The notes: a model not told the origin generated them from the letters alone. Shown: positions 5,906-14,169, counted from the stretch's first letter. The stretch: 46,723 bases of DNA from Desulfobulbus sp. (GCF_030824455.1 NZ_JAVBXR010000038.1:1-46723); one strand, 5' to 3'. A program made the numbers and translations.

Positions 5906-8521
5906 ATGAAAAAAACGCAGCGTGAAACAATCTCCGCAATTGAAGATTTTGAAGATCTGACGCTCTTCGCCAACGAATCCTTCGACACTCAGGATGTCGA
6001 TCTATTTGAGTTTACCAGCGAAGAATCTTCCCCGTTGACCCGGCTTAAATCCATCATTCTTTCATTGGATTGGGAAATCAACGACGAAATTCTGCAGGAA
6101 CTGGCGGACGAGTTGGACAACTTGCAGTCGATGTGGCAGGGCGACAAAGTGGCCGAGGTGTATTTGCAAGGCCTCAGTAAAATAGGAAATTATATCCGCA
6201 CCAAGGGGGCCTACGCTCATCCCAACTCTATCAAACTGCTCCTCACCTTTTTCTACAATTTTGAAAAAATAATCTCTTCGCCAAATATCACAGGGGAACA
6301 AATCACCCAACTGCTCAAAGGCGATGTTCGCAAATTCAAAATTCTCCAATATCAGATCAACCAAAGCGAAGACAATGCACCCAAGCCGGTTGTCTCTACA
6401 ATTGCGCCAAGCGTGCTTCCAGATGCGCCCTCATCGCCTCCTACAGAATCGAATGCCGCCAAACAATTGAAAGCCGCTATTCTTAGTCTCGACTGGGAAG
6501 TCACGGATGACAGCTTGGCGCAATTTAATGCCATGCTTGCCGCCCACCATCAACAGATGATGGAGAACAAGCCGGCGCTGGTGCTCTTGCAGGGTTTGCA
6601 GGCCTTGAGCGATTACATCGCCGAGGAACGGGCCGACGCCCATCCTGAAGCGTTCACGCTCCTTCACTCGTTCAACGAGGCGTTGGAACAGGTGTCGCAA
6701 ACAGACGGCAGCCGCCTTGATCAGGCCGGCGTCCAGGAACTTCTGGTTGATCGCATCAATCGTCTCAACAACCTCAAGATGCTCATCACCAACCAGTCTG
6801 TTTCCCCTGTGGACGAACAATTGATTGACGATGTTGTTGAAGAAATCAGCGCTCCTGGCACTATCCAGGGGATCACAGATCAAGAGCCGATTGCGTTCGA
6901 CGAAGCGCCGACTCCCATTTTTTTCCAGGAAGACGTCGCAGTGGAACACGACCACCTATCGTCGACCGCCGCCGATGCGTCCGAGGCCATTGGCGCTGAA
7001 ATTGACACGCTGTTTGCCTTTGATGCAAAACCGGCCATGGAAACCGCCGACATACAATATCCCGACGAAATATTGCCGCCTGACGCCATTCATCCGGTCG
7101 CCGACGAACTCGCCGACGATTTTATTGAGGCCCACCTCAGCGCTAAACGCGGCCTCATGCCGGCCTTGTCCGATTCGGACGAATTCGCCGGTTTCAGCGA
7201 AGAATCCGAACCCCTGGATCTTCCTGCTCAGAGCGATCTGTCCGAACAGCTTGATTTTCTTTTTGGCGAGGCTGAGAAAGAAAGCGAGGATTCTTTCATG
7301 GCCTTGTCGGCCCAGGAAACCGATTCCCTGGAAATGGCGTTCGAGGACAACGAGCCTGTGGCGGCCTTGGCAGACGTTGACGCTGATCTTGAATTTGCGG
7401 AAGATGCAGTGGTGGCTGCCTTGAATGATGCGGAGCAGCCCGCCGATTCGCTTGAGCGTGACGCTCAGGATACGGATATCGACACTCTGGATATTCAAAG
7501 CAAGCTGGACAATTTTTTTGCAGACGCAGCGGCGGAACCTGTTCAGGCCGCCGGCGAGGATTCGGTTGAAGAGATCGAGCAATCGCTCTTTTTCGATACC
7601 GAGAACAGCGTCCAGGCAGCGCTCGCGGACAGTGCCGAAGAACAAGGTTTTTCGGAAGAAGAAGCGGTGGCGGCTTTGGATTTCACCCCTATTGATGAAA
7701 TCGAAGAAAAACTTGATTTCTTTTTTGGCGCTGACATCGAGGAAGAACCCAAAACGGCAATTGTTGAGGAGGCTGCCCCAACATTTGAGCCGTTCGTGGA
7801 AGAGGAAGAATTCGAGATAGCCCCGGCTTTGAGCGAATTCTCGCCACCGGAATTGTCGGACATAGAAGAACCCGCCACAGTTGTTGATGACGACAAACTG
7901 CCGGACGAAACCCTTGAGGGCGCACTGGATCTCTTTTTTGACGCGGTTGAGGAAGAAACAGAGCCTGTGCTTGCTCCGACGGATGAATTAACCGAGGCGT
8001 TGGAGGCAACCTTGACCGACGCCGTTGGTTCGCCGGAAGAAGACAGGCAAATGCAACTAGCCGCTCTAGGCGCTCTTTTGCCGTTCGTTGTCCGCACGCC
8101 CTCGCGCGACAAGATGGCTGAAGCCGCCGAGGTTGTCGCCTCCTTGCAGCAAGCCGGACTTTCCAGCGAACAACAGGCTTTGATGCAACTGCTCAACTCC
8201 GTGATTGCCATGCTGATGCGCCTGCCCGCCAAGGAGGATGCGGCCACGGAAAAGTTGGTCAACTATCTGTACGAACAGCTTTTGCTCGCCTCATGCCCGG
8301 CCGAGGAGCTGCCGGAAGCAATCAGCCGCTTCACCGCCTGGCTGCAACAGGCCAGCGCCGTCATGCCTCTTGTTCCAGCGGCAAGCTCGCCGGACAGCAG
8401 CCAGGAACCGCAGTTCGCTTACACCGCCAAAGAGCTGTACTTCGAACTGTCCGAGCTGCGCTTCAACATCAAAGAAGAATTTGCCAAACTGCGGCACGAT
8501 CTGCACCACCACAACCACTGA
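5906..8521 (+). CDS. Large acidic repeat protein linked to MglA-like GTPase
   Basis: 871 residues, strongly acidic, with no signal peptide or membrane segment. A helical domain of about 100 residues occurs twice: residues 47-150 and 188-293, each starting LKxxILSLDWEx and containing LQGLxxxxxYI and AHPxxxxLL. Residues 300-720 are low-complexity acidic sequence with recurring short motifs LDxFFxxxxEE (LDFLFGEAEKE, LDNFFADAAAE, LDFFFGADIEEE, LDLFFDAVEEE and weaker copies). A second helical part (about 725-840) and a short charged end with HHHNH follow. It starts 38 bp after the GTPase and ends at a terminator. I recall similar SLDWE domains in other deltaproteobacteria next to regulators, but no function. 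Role as effector or scaffold of the GTPase is inference. Confidence 0.85.
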   Translation: MKKTQRETISAIEDFEDLTLFANESFDTQDVDLFEFTSEESSPLTRLKSIILSLDWEINDEILQELADELDNLQSMWQGDKVAEVYLQGLSKIGNYIRTKGAYAHPNSIKLLLTFFYNFEKIISSPNITGEQITQLLKGDVRKFKILQYQINQSEDNAPKPVVSTIAPSVLPDAPSSPPTESNAAKQLKAAILSLDWEVTDDSLAQFNAMLAAHHQQMMENKPALVLLQGLQALSDYIAEERADAHPEAFTLLHSFNEALEQVSQTDGSRLDQAGVQELLVDRINRLNNLKMLITNQSVSPVDEQLIDDVVEEISAPGTIQGITDQEPIAFDEAPTPIFFQEDVAVEHDHLSSTAADASEAIGAEIDTLFAFDAKPAMETADIQYPDEILPPDAIHPVADELADDFIEAHLSAKRGLMPALSDSDEFAGFSEESEPLDLPAQSDLSEQLDFLFGEAEKESEDSFMALSAQETDSLEMAFEDNEPVAALADVDADLEFAEDAVVAALNDAEQPADSLERDAQDTDIDTLDIQSKLDNFFADAAAEPVQAAGEDSVEEIEQSLFFDTENSVQAALADSAEEQGFSEEEAVAALDFTPIDEIEEKLDFFFGADIEEEPKTAIVEEAAPTFEPFVEEEEFEIAPALSEFSPPELSDIEEPATVVDDDKLPDETLEGALDLFFDAVEEETEPVLAPTDELTEALEATLTDAVGSPEEDRQMQLAALGALLPFVVRTPSRDKMAEAAEVVASLQQAGLSSEQQALMQLLNSVIAMLMRLPAKEDAATEKLVNYLYEQLLLASCPAEELPEAISRFTAWLQQASAVMPLVPAASSPDSSQEPQFAYTAKELYFELSELRFNIKEEFAKLRHDLHHHNH

Positions 8522-8546
8522 CCAGATCACTTCTCATTTGCACAAG

Positions 8547-8579
8547 GGACCGAAGAGCCGTATCTTCGGTCCTTTTTTT
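8547..8579 (+). terminator. Terminator of the GTPase module
   Basis: A perfect 10-bp stem GGACCGAAGA/TCTTCGGTCC (8547-8556, 8563-8572) and a six-base loop are followed by seven T. It ends the plus-strand unit and abuts the stop of the convergent yejE; on the minus strand the T-tract is weak. Confidence 0.93.
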
Positions 8580-9615
8580 ATTTCCTCGGATCAAAGGCCT
8601 CGCGCAGGGCTTCGCCGATAAAAATAAGCAGCACCAGCGCCCCCACCAGCACGACAAAGGTGGAGAGCGACAGCCACCACGCTTCGATGTTGGCCTTTCC
8701 CTGGGCCAGCAGTTCCCCCAGGCTGGGGGTTGACGGCGGCACGCCCAGTCCGAGGAAATCAAGACTGGTCAGAGCGAGAATGGCCCCGGACATGCGAAAC
8801 GGCAAAAAAGTGATCACCGGCGTCATGCTGTTGGGCAGCAGATGGCGCGACATGATGGTAAAATTGCCGACGCCCAAGGCCTTGGCCGCCTTGACGTACT
8901 CCATGTTGCGCCCTTTGAGAAACTCGGCGCGCACATAATCCGACAGCCCCATCCAGCCGAACAGCGACAGCAGAATCAGCAACAACAGCATGGATGGCTT
9001 AAAGATCGAGGCAAAAATGATCAGCAGGTACAACTCCGGCATCGAGCCCCAGAGTTCAATAAAGCGCTGAAAAAAAAGATCGGTCCGGCCGCCGAAATAG
9101 CCCTGCACCGCACCGGCGGCAATGCCGATCAGAGTGCCGACCGCCGTCAACGCCGCGCCAAAGAGGATGCTCAAGCGGAAACCGTAGATCAACCGAGCCA
9201 GAACGTCGCGGCCGCGATCATCGGTGCCGAGAAAATTCTCCGGGCTAGGCGGGGCGGGCGTCGGACGATCCAGTTCCAGGTTAATCGAGTTGAAGCTGTG
9301 GGGATTGGGCGGGAAAACTACGATGTTGCCGTCAGCGGTCAAACGGGTGCGGATATAGGGATCGCGGTAATCGGTTTCCGTGTCGAAATCGCCGCCAAAA
9401 ACGGTTTCCGGATACATCCGCCACAGAGGAAAATAGTTCTCCCCTTGGTAGCGGATGAAAAGCGGTTTGTCGTTGCTGAGCAGCTCGGTGCCCAGACTGA
9501 GGCCAAACAGGACAACAAAAAGAACCAGCGAGTAGAAGCCGCGCCGGTTTTGCCGGAACCGGCGCCAACGCTTGCGCCCCAAGCTGTCCGCTCTGCGCGT
9601 TTTCTCCAACCCCAT
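8578..9615 (-). CDS. yejE: Oligopeptide/microcin C-type ABC permease YejE
   Basis: 345 residues, a DppC/OppC-class inner-membrane permease of the Yej type. An N-terminal membrane segment (about 27-46) is followed by a large periplasmic insert with the family-typical FGGDFDTETDYRDPYI, then NFLGTDDRGRDVLARLIYG, and membrane helices with the EAA loop (EYVKAAKALGVGNFTIMSRHLLPN) that contacts the ATPase. In Escherichia coli, YejABEF imports peptides such as microcin C. The start follows the yejB stop after two bases, so the two are translationally linked. Neither a binding protein (YejA) nor an ATPase (YejF) is present in the window. Confidence 0.92.
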   Translation of the reverse strand: MGLEKTRRADSLGRKRWRRFRQNRRGFYSLVLFVVLFGLSLGTELLSNDKPLFIRYQGENYFPLWRMYPETVFGGDFDTETDYRDPYIRTRLTADGNIVVFPPNPHSFNSINLELDRPTPAPPSPENFLGTDDRGRDVLARLIYGFRLSILFGAALTAVGTLIGIAAGAVQGYFGGRTDLFFQRFIELWGSMPELYLLIIFASIFKPSMLLLLILLSLFGWMGLSDYVRAEFLKGRNMEYVKAAKALGVGNFTIMSRHLLPNSMTPVITFLPFRMSGAILALTSLDFLGLGVPPSTPSLGELLAQGKANIEAWWLSLSTFVVLVGALVLLIFIGEALREAFDPRK

Positions 9616-9617
9616 GG

Positions 9618-10667
9618 CTATTGCCTGCCCTCGAAACTGATGCGCGGATCCACCAGTACATAGGAGAGGTCGGAAAGCAGGCGCGAGACCAGTCCGATGA
9701 TGGTGAAAAAATACAAGGTGCCGAGCACTACCGGGTAGTCGCGGTTCATGACCGATTCGTAGGCCAGCAGGCCCATGCCGTCCAGGGAAAAGATGGTCTC
9801 CACCAGCAGGCTGCCGGTGAAAAAAGCGGTGATGAAGCTGCCGGGAAAGCCGGTGATGATTGGAATAATGGCGTTGCGGAACACATGCTTGTACAGCACC
9901 TGCCGCTCCTCCAAGCCTTTGGCCCTGGCGGTGACCACATACTGTTTGCGAATTTCCTCCAGAAACGAATTCTTGGTCAGCAGGGTCATCACCGCGAGGC
10001 TGCCCACAGTGGAGGCGATGATCGGCAGGACCATATGCCAGAGATAATCACACGCTTTGCCGACCAGACTGAGTTCCCGCCAGTTGTCGGAGACCAGACC
10101 GCGCAAAGGGAACACGCTCCAGAAGCTGCCGCCGCCAAAAAGGACAATCAAAACAATGCCCAGCACAAACCCGGGGATGGCGTAGCCGACAAGGATGATT
10201 GAGCTGGTCAGGACGTCAAAGGTCGAGCCGTCGCGCACCGCCTTGGCAATCCCCAAGGGAATGCAAACCGAATAGACAATGAGAAAACTCCACAAGCCAA
10301 GCGACATCGACACCGGCAGCTTGGAAATCACCAGTTGGGCGACGCTCATGTGGTGGTAGTAGGAATCGCCGAAATCAAAGGCCAGATAGCGGCGCATCAT
10401 GTCGACAAAACGTTCAAGCGGCGGTTTGTCGAAACCGTAGAGCTTTTTCAACTGTTCGACCCGCTCCTGATCCAACCCCTTGTTGCCCTGATACAACCCA
10501 CCGCCGACTGCAGCGGATTCATTGCCGGAACCGTAGCCGCTTAATTGCGCCATCATCCGTTCCACCGGGCCGCCGGGGACGAACTGGGTGACCACAAAGG
10601 TGATGAGCATGACCCCGATCAGGGTTGGCAACATCAGCACCAGTCGCTTCAGTATATACAGGGTCAT
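9618..10667 (-). CDS. yejB: Oligopeptide/microcin C-type ABC permease YejB
   Basis: 349 residues, a DppB-class permease. It has the N-terminal YILKRLVLMLPTLIGVMLITFVV signature split by charge, the FVPGGPVE motif, a Yej-type insert (YGSGNES, GLDQERVEQLKKLYGFDKPP), and the EAA loop with YVVTARAKGLEERQVLYKHVFRNA. It pairs with YejE to form the channel of a peptide importer. In other genomes yejA usually precedes yejB; here the upstream gene is a DUF4177-type protein instead. Transport specificity cannot be told without the binding protein. Confidence 0.92.
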   Translation of the reverse strand: MTLYILKRLVLMLPTLIGVMLITFVVTQFVPGGPVERMMAQLSGYGSGNESAAVGGGLYQGNKGLDQERVEQLKKLYGFDKPPLERFVDMMRRYLAFDFGDSYYHHMSVAQLVISKLPVSMSLGLWSFLIVYSVCIPLGIAKAVRDGSTFDVLTSSIILVGYAIPGFVLGIVLIVLFGGGSFWSVFPLRGLVSDNWRELSLVGKACDYLWHMVLPIIASTVGSLAVMTLLTKNSFLEEIRKQYVVTARAKGLEERQVLYKHVFRNAIIPIITGFPGSFITAFFTGSLLVETIFSLDGMGLLAYESVMNRDYPVVLGTLYFFTIIGLVSRLLSDLSYVLVDPRISFEGRQ

Positions 10668-10675
10668 GACTCAGA

Positions 10676-10728
10676 GATTTCTTGGCTGGAGATGCAAGGA
10701 TCCATGTCTCCGATCAAGAAATTTTGAT
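10676..10728 (-). other. Hairpin between the DUF4177 gene and yejB
   Basis: An imperfect long inverted repeat (ATTTCTTG..GGAGA against TCTCC..CAAGAAAT) begins inside the stop end of the DUF4177 gene. It lacks a T-tract on the minus strand, so it may protect or separate messages rather than stop transcription outright. Confidence 0.45.
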
Positions 10729-11157
10729 GCCGCCGACAAAATCCGTGTCGTCCTTGGCCCTGCCGCTTCTCCGCTGGCGATCAAAGCCGTGGAGAAGCTC
10801 GCGTTCCTCAATCGACGCCTGTTCGGCGACAACCGGAGTGCGCGGGACTGGAGCCTGCCTGGGTTCTCGCACAATCGGCGGCGCAGAGTGGGCGGGTTCG
10901 GCCGGCCTCGGCGGTTCCGCGGCGACGCGCTCCCTGCCCTCCCGTTCTTTGCCCCTGGCAACAGCGCCGTCTTCCTCTGTCCGGCGCTTTAAAAAGGCCA
11001 GCAAGCCGTCTTGCAGCAGGGTCACGTTCACCAGTTCCCAAGATTGTCGCCCCAACTGATTGAGGGTCTTCTCCATTTCTTCATCATCGACATATCGGTC
11101 GCCCAACAGGCCATCTTTGGTGAATTCAAAAAGAATGGTCCGGTATTGCCACAACAT
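10714..11157 (-). CDS. DUF4177-type protein with Pro/Ala-rich linker
   Basis: About 147 residues. The N-terminal ~60 residues match the small DUF4177 fold (WQYRTILFEF, then LNQLGRQSWELVNVTLLQDG and LLAFLKRR). The rest is an Ala/Pro/Arg/Glu-rich disordered tail. The start is taken as the ATG at 11157, which has AAGGAG six bases upstream; the adjacent ATG at 11160 would be too close. Function unknown in the family. It precedes yejB on the same strand but a hairpin lies between. Confidence 0.7.
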   Translation of the reverse strand: MLWQYRTILFEFTKDGLLGDRYVDDEEMEKTLNQLGRQSWELVNVTLLQDGLLAFLKRRTEEDGAVARGKEREGRERVAAEPPRPAEPAHSAPPIVREPRQAPVPRTPVVAEQASIEERELLHGFDRQRRSGRAKDDTDFVGGIKIS

Positions 11158-11256
11158 CATCGTCTCCTTTTCATAAAATTTTCCCTGCAACGATCCTTCC
11201 GCAAACGTCCGACCAACATCGACCTGCGCCGTCTCAGCGCCCCTGCGCCCACCCGC

Positions 11257-12510
11257 CTACTGTTGGGCAAAAAGCGACCTCACCTCGTCGGCGATAACGG
11301 CAACGCCTTGCTGCACATCCTCTTCCGCCTGGGAATAGGTGATCCGCAAACACTCCTCCGCATGCCGCCAACCGGGCGCCAGGCCCGGGAAAAAATAATC
11401 GCCCGAAACCACCACCACGCCCCGTTGTTTCAACCGTTCGTACAGTTGCCGGCTGGAAACCGGCAGCCCTGGAAACCACAGCCACAGAAACATGGCCCCT
11501 TCGGGCACATGCACTTTGTAGGGGAAACCGGTGAAACTCTTTTCAATGCAGGCCAGGGCGCGTTCCATCTTCTTTTGATAAAAGGGTCGGATCACCTCGC
11601 GACTGAGGCGGATAATCTCGCCAGACTGGATGATCTCGGTGGTCAGCATGGCGCCAAAACTGCCGGTCGCCAAATTTACCACCGCATTGACCCCGGAAAG
11701 CAGGCGAATGATCTCCTTCTCCGCGACCACAATGCCGGTGCGCACGGCGGGCAGGCCAAATTTGGACAACGACATGCACAAAATCAGATGCTTGTTCCAC
11801 ACCGGCTTCACTTCGGTGTAGATCATGCACGGAAAGGGCGTGCCGTAGGCGTTGTCGATAATCAGGGGGATGTCGTGGGTTTCGGCCAAGTTGGCCAATC
11901 CGGCGATTTCGTCGTCGGTGAGGACGTTGCCGGTTGGGTTGGTCGGCCGCGACACGCAAATGGCGCCGATCTCGTCGGTGACGGCTATTCGCTCAAAATC
12001 GACCCGGTACTTGAAAAACTTCTCCCCAACAGGCTCAATTCTCGGCTGCACCGAGGTAAAAAAATCATCGCTCAGGCCGAGGTCGGCATAGCCGATATAT
12101 TCGGGGGCTATGGGCAGCAGTATTTTACGGTGGCCGCCGTTGGCCGTTCTGCCGGCCAGCAGATTAAAGAGGAGGAAAAATGCCCCCTGGCTGCCGTTGG
12201 TCAGGCAGATGTTCTCCTCGTTTAGATCCCAGCCATACTCGCGGCGCAACAACGTTGCCAGGGCTTTGCAAAAATCGACCTCGCCCTTGGGCGGATCGTA
12301 GACGCCAATCAGTTTGCGCAACGACTGTTCGTCGGCAATCAAGGCCTGCAGCCGCTGGCGCATCACCTCTTGAATTTCCGGAATGTGGCCGGGGTTGCCG
12401 CCGCCCATCATGATTTTATCGCCTTCGGCGAGGGCGTTGCCGAGGTCGTCCATCAACGACAGAATCCCCGCGCCCGTGGAAAGTTTTTCGCCAAACGCCG
12501 ACAGTTTCAT
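11257..12510 (-). CDS. avtA: Valine-pyruvate aminotransferase
   Basis: 417 residues of a class I/II PLP aminotransferase, very like Escherichia coli AvtA along its length: LMDDLGNAL, GGGNPGHIPE, LTNGSQGAFF, APEYIGYAD, SRPTNPTGNV, IDNAYGTPFP, and the PLP lysine in CMSLSKFGLP. The enzyme interconverts valine and pyruvate with alanine and 2-oxoisovalerate in the cytoplasm. The ATG at 12510 is chosen because it aligns with the family start and has GAGGGG upstream; a longer frame starting at 12552 adds residues not seen in the family. A promoter and palindrome lie about 95 bp upstream. It stands alone. Confidence 0.93.
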   Translation of the reverse strand: MKLSAFGEKLSTGAGILSLMDDLGNALAEGDKIMMGGGNPGHIPEIQEVMRQRLQALIADEQSLRKLIGVYDPPKGEVDFCKALATLLRREYGWDLNEENICLTNGSQGAFFLLFNLLAGRTANGGHRKILLPIAPEYIGYADLGLSDDFFTSVQPRIEPVGEKFFKYRVDFERIAVTDEIGAICVSRPTNPTGNVLTDDEIAGLANLAETHDIPLIIDNAYGTPFPCMIYTEVKPVWNKHLILCMSLSKFGLPAVRTGIVVAEKEIIRLLSGVNAVVNLATGSFGAMLTTEIIQSGEIIRLSREVIRPFYQKKMERALACIEKSFTGFPYKVHVPEGAMFLWLWFPGLPVSSRQLYERLKQRGVVVVSGDYFFPGLAPGWRHAEECLRITYSQAEEDVQQGVAVIADEVRSLFAQQ

Positions 12511-12599
12511 GCCCCACCCCTCAATCCCTGATTGCTGTAAAAGAAAAAGCACCCACTCAAAGCAAACTCCGCCGCCCGCTGCGCGCCCGCATCGGGTGA

Positions 12600-12617
12600 A
12601 CTGGTAATCTTACCAGT
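12600..12617. promoter_or_regulatory. Operator-like palindrome over the avtA -10 box
   Basis: ACTGGTAA-TC-TTACCAGT is an inverted repeat with perfect 8-bp arms. It covers the predicted avtA -10 hexamer, so a bound repressor would block the polymerase. TGGT/ACCA half-sites recall GntR-type operators, but the spacing is wider than the FadR type. The regulator is unknown. Confidence 0.55.
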
Positions 12618-12635
12618 ATCGAAGGAAAAATCCAA
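12607..12635 (-). promoter_or_regulatory. Probable sigma-70 promoter of avtA
   Basis: On the minus strand, TTGGAT (12635-12630) and TAAGAT (12612-12607) are separated by 17 bp. It lies about 95 bp before the avtA start. Confidence 0.6.
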
Positions 12636-12700
12636 CCCGATGTATGCAAAAGGAGTCGGGACAAAAACGCGAACCGCCGCATTTGCGGGGCAGTTGCCAT

Positions 12701-12889
12701 TCAGGCGGGGCTACGCGGGGCAAAAAACTGGCAGGGCTGACCGGAGCTCGCCAGCACCACCCTAGACGGCAGATCCTTGCTTTTAAACCCGTACGCCCGG
12801 CATCCCCTCGGTTGCTGAGGATGGTAGGTGATGAAAAAATTCCTGCATCGCATGCAGTCCGGTTCCCGCTCTTTTTTCGTTCTATGCAT
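12701..12889 (-). CDS. Small conserved Cys-rich protein
   Basis: 62 residues from the ATG at 12889. The core has CMRCRNFFITYHP, then GCRAYGFKSKDLPS, then ASSGQPCQFF. I recall this pattern (C-x2-C-x-FY-x-T..P..GCR..GFKS..PS..SSG..C) as a small conserved protein of deltaproteobacteria, function unknown; four cysteines could bind zinc. A TTG start at 12925 would overlap the sixA stop and add 12 residues with two more Cys, giving a coupled start; neither start has a strong ribosome-binding site. It is the last gene of the argJ-CHAD-parA-sixA run. Frames on the other strand here are shadows. Confidence 0.7.
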   Translation of the reverse strand: MHRTKKEREPDCMRCRNFFITYHPQQPRGCRAYGFKSKDLPSRVVLASSGQPCQFFAPRSPA

Positions 12890-12921
12890 CGGAACCGGGC
12901 AGGCGCTGTGGTTGCAACCAA

Positions 12922-13446
12922 TCAACCATGATTTTTCGGAAAATCAAAAAACAGCAAGGTCCCCTTCCCCACCGCCAGGTCGCGCCAGGAGTCGAGGGCA
13001 AACTCCAGGGCCACGACGCCGCTGGTGGGAATGTTGTCGATCGCCAGACCGCCAAGCGCATTGGCCAGCACCGTGCTCTCCGGATTGTGCCCAACCAGCA
13101 GCACGGTGCGCATCTGCGGCTGCAGCCCCTGCAGCATCGTCAGCAGGGTGGATGCGGTGGCCGCGTACTGATCCGGATTGAGCTGCAACACGCCCGGCGC
13201 GCATCCCAATTGGGCGGCATAGTGAGCGGCGGTGCTTTGGGCGCGGGTCGCCGGGCTGGTCAGAATCAGATCCGGGTGTATCCCGCGCAGCAGCAGTCGA
13301 CGGCCCATTTCCGGGGCGTCGCGCTCGCCGCGCTTGTTGAGGGGGCGGGCAAAATCACTCAAATCTCCGTCCTGCCAGCTTGACTTGGCGTGGCGGCAGA
13401 TCAGCAGCTGCCTGACGGCGTCTTTAGAGGCGATCTCGGATTTCAT
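12922..13446 (-). CDS. sixA: SixA-like phosphohistidine phosphatase
   Basis: 174 residues of the histidine phosphatase superfamily. The catalytic RHAKSSW motif is near residue 18 (His nucleophile), LNKRGERDAP follows, TSPATRAQSTA holds the second Arg, and VGHNPE carries the second His. SixA proteins remove phosphate from histidines of phosphotransfer proteins; other members act on small phosphoesters. Its first 23 bases overlap the end of the ParA-like gene, so the two are probably translated together. Substrate here is unknown. It sits with a CHAD protein and ParA-like ATPase. Confidence 0.88.
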   Translation of the reverse strand: MKSEIASKDAVRQLLICRHAKSSWQDGDLSDFARPLNKRGERDAPEMGRRLLLRGIHPDLILTSPATRAQSTAAHYAAQLGCAPGVLQLNPDQYAATASTLLTMLQGLQPQMRTVLLVGHNPESTVLANALGGLAIDNIPTSGVVALEFALDSWRDLAVGKGTLLFFDFPKNHG

Positions 13447-14161
13447 GCCACAAACTCACATAGGCTGCAGCGGAGATCGATCCGGGCAGAGCGGCGGCAA
13501 CGGGCTGCCGATACACCCCCATCCGTTCGATGTCCGCAGAATAGGGAATCACCGATTGCAGGACGCAGGACTTATCCTGCAGGGACTGCATCATGTCGGC
13601 GTGCATCTTTTTTCGTTTCTCGACCATGGAGAAAAAGACCAGCACCTTTTCGCGACCTTGGCCAATTTCATCAAGGAAGGCAAACAGTTGCTCCAGCGAC
13701 AGCAGGGACAGGGTGGTGGGAATCACCGGGACCAGGATGTAGTCGGCGGCGTAAAAGATGTTTTCCGACAACAGCGTCAGGTTGGGCGGACAATCAAGAA
13801 CGATCCGCGCGTATTCGTCCTCCAGGGGCTGCAGCACCTTGTTCAGCCGCTTCTGCGATTTTTTGCACTCATCAAGCGCGATGTCGATGTTGCGGTAGGA
13901 AAAATCAGCGGGCAGCATGTCAAGGCCGGGGTAGTCGGTGCCTCGGATGTTCTCCTCGATGTGTTTGCCGCCCTTGAGCAATTTTTTGGCGCCGAATTTA
14001 TCCGGCGACCGGATGCGGAAATAAAAGGAGGCCGACCCCTGCGGGTCCATGTCAAGCAACAGGGTCTTGCCCTCTTCAATGGACGAGAGATAGGCCAGAT
14101 TGACCGAGGCGGCTGTTTTGCCGACCCCGCCCTTGATGTTGTAGACCGCAAGCACGCTCAT
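13424..14161 (-). CDS. ParA/Soj-family P-loop ATPase
   Basis: 245 residues. The deviant Walker A motif KGGVGKTA is at about 10-17, DMDPQGSAS holds the switch aspartate, and IVLDCPPNL is the Walker B equivalent. Members position plasmids, chromosomes or protein clusters by ATP-driven binding to DNA or membrane. No parB follows, so it is an orphan type; MipZ/ParC-like or polyphosphate-granule positioning roles are possible. It lies eight bases after the CHAD gene and overlaps sixA, which suggests it works with them. AGGA six bases before the ATG supports the start. Confidence 0.9.
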   Translation of the reverse strand: MSVLAVYNIKGGVGKTAASVNLAYLSSIEEGKTLLLDMDPQGSASFYFRIRSPDKFGAKKLLKGGKHIEENIRGTDYPGLDMLPADFSYRNIDIALDECKKSQKRLNKVLQPLEDEYARIVLDCPPNLTLLSENIFYAADYILVPVIPTTLSLLSLEQLFAFLDEIGQGREKVLVFFSMVEKRKKMHADMMQSLQDKSCVLQSVIPYSADIERMGVYRQPVAAALPGSISAAAYVSLWHEIRDRL

Positions 14162-14169
14162 GGGAAATC

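Noticed and set aside
12600..12617. Palindrome as a terminator
   Set aside because: No T-tract follows on either strand; its position over the -10 box fits an operator better.
12555..12920. Possible riboswitch or ncRNA between sixA and avtA
   Set aside because: Most of the stretch is explained by the small Cys-rich coding frame; no known riboswitch consensus was found.
12644..12931. 95-aa plus-strand frame
   Set aside because: It is the shadow of the minus-strand Cys-rich gene, whose motifs are far more protein-like.
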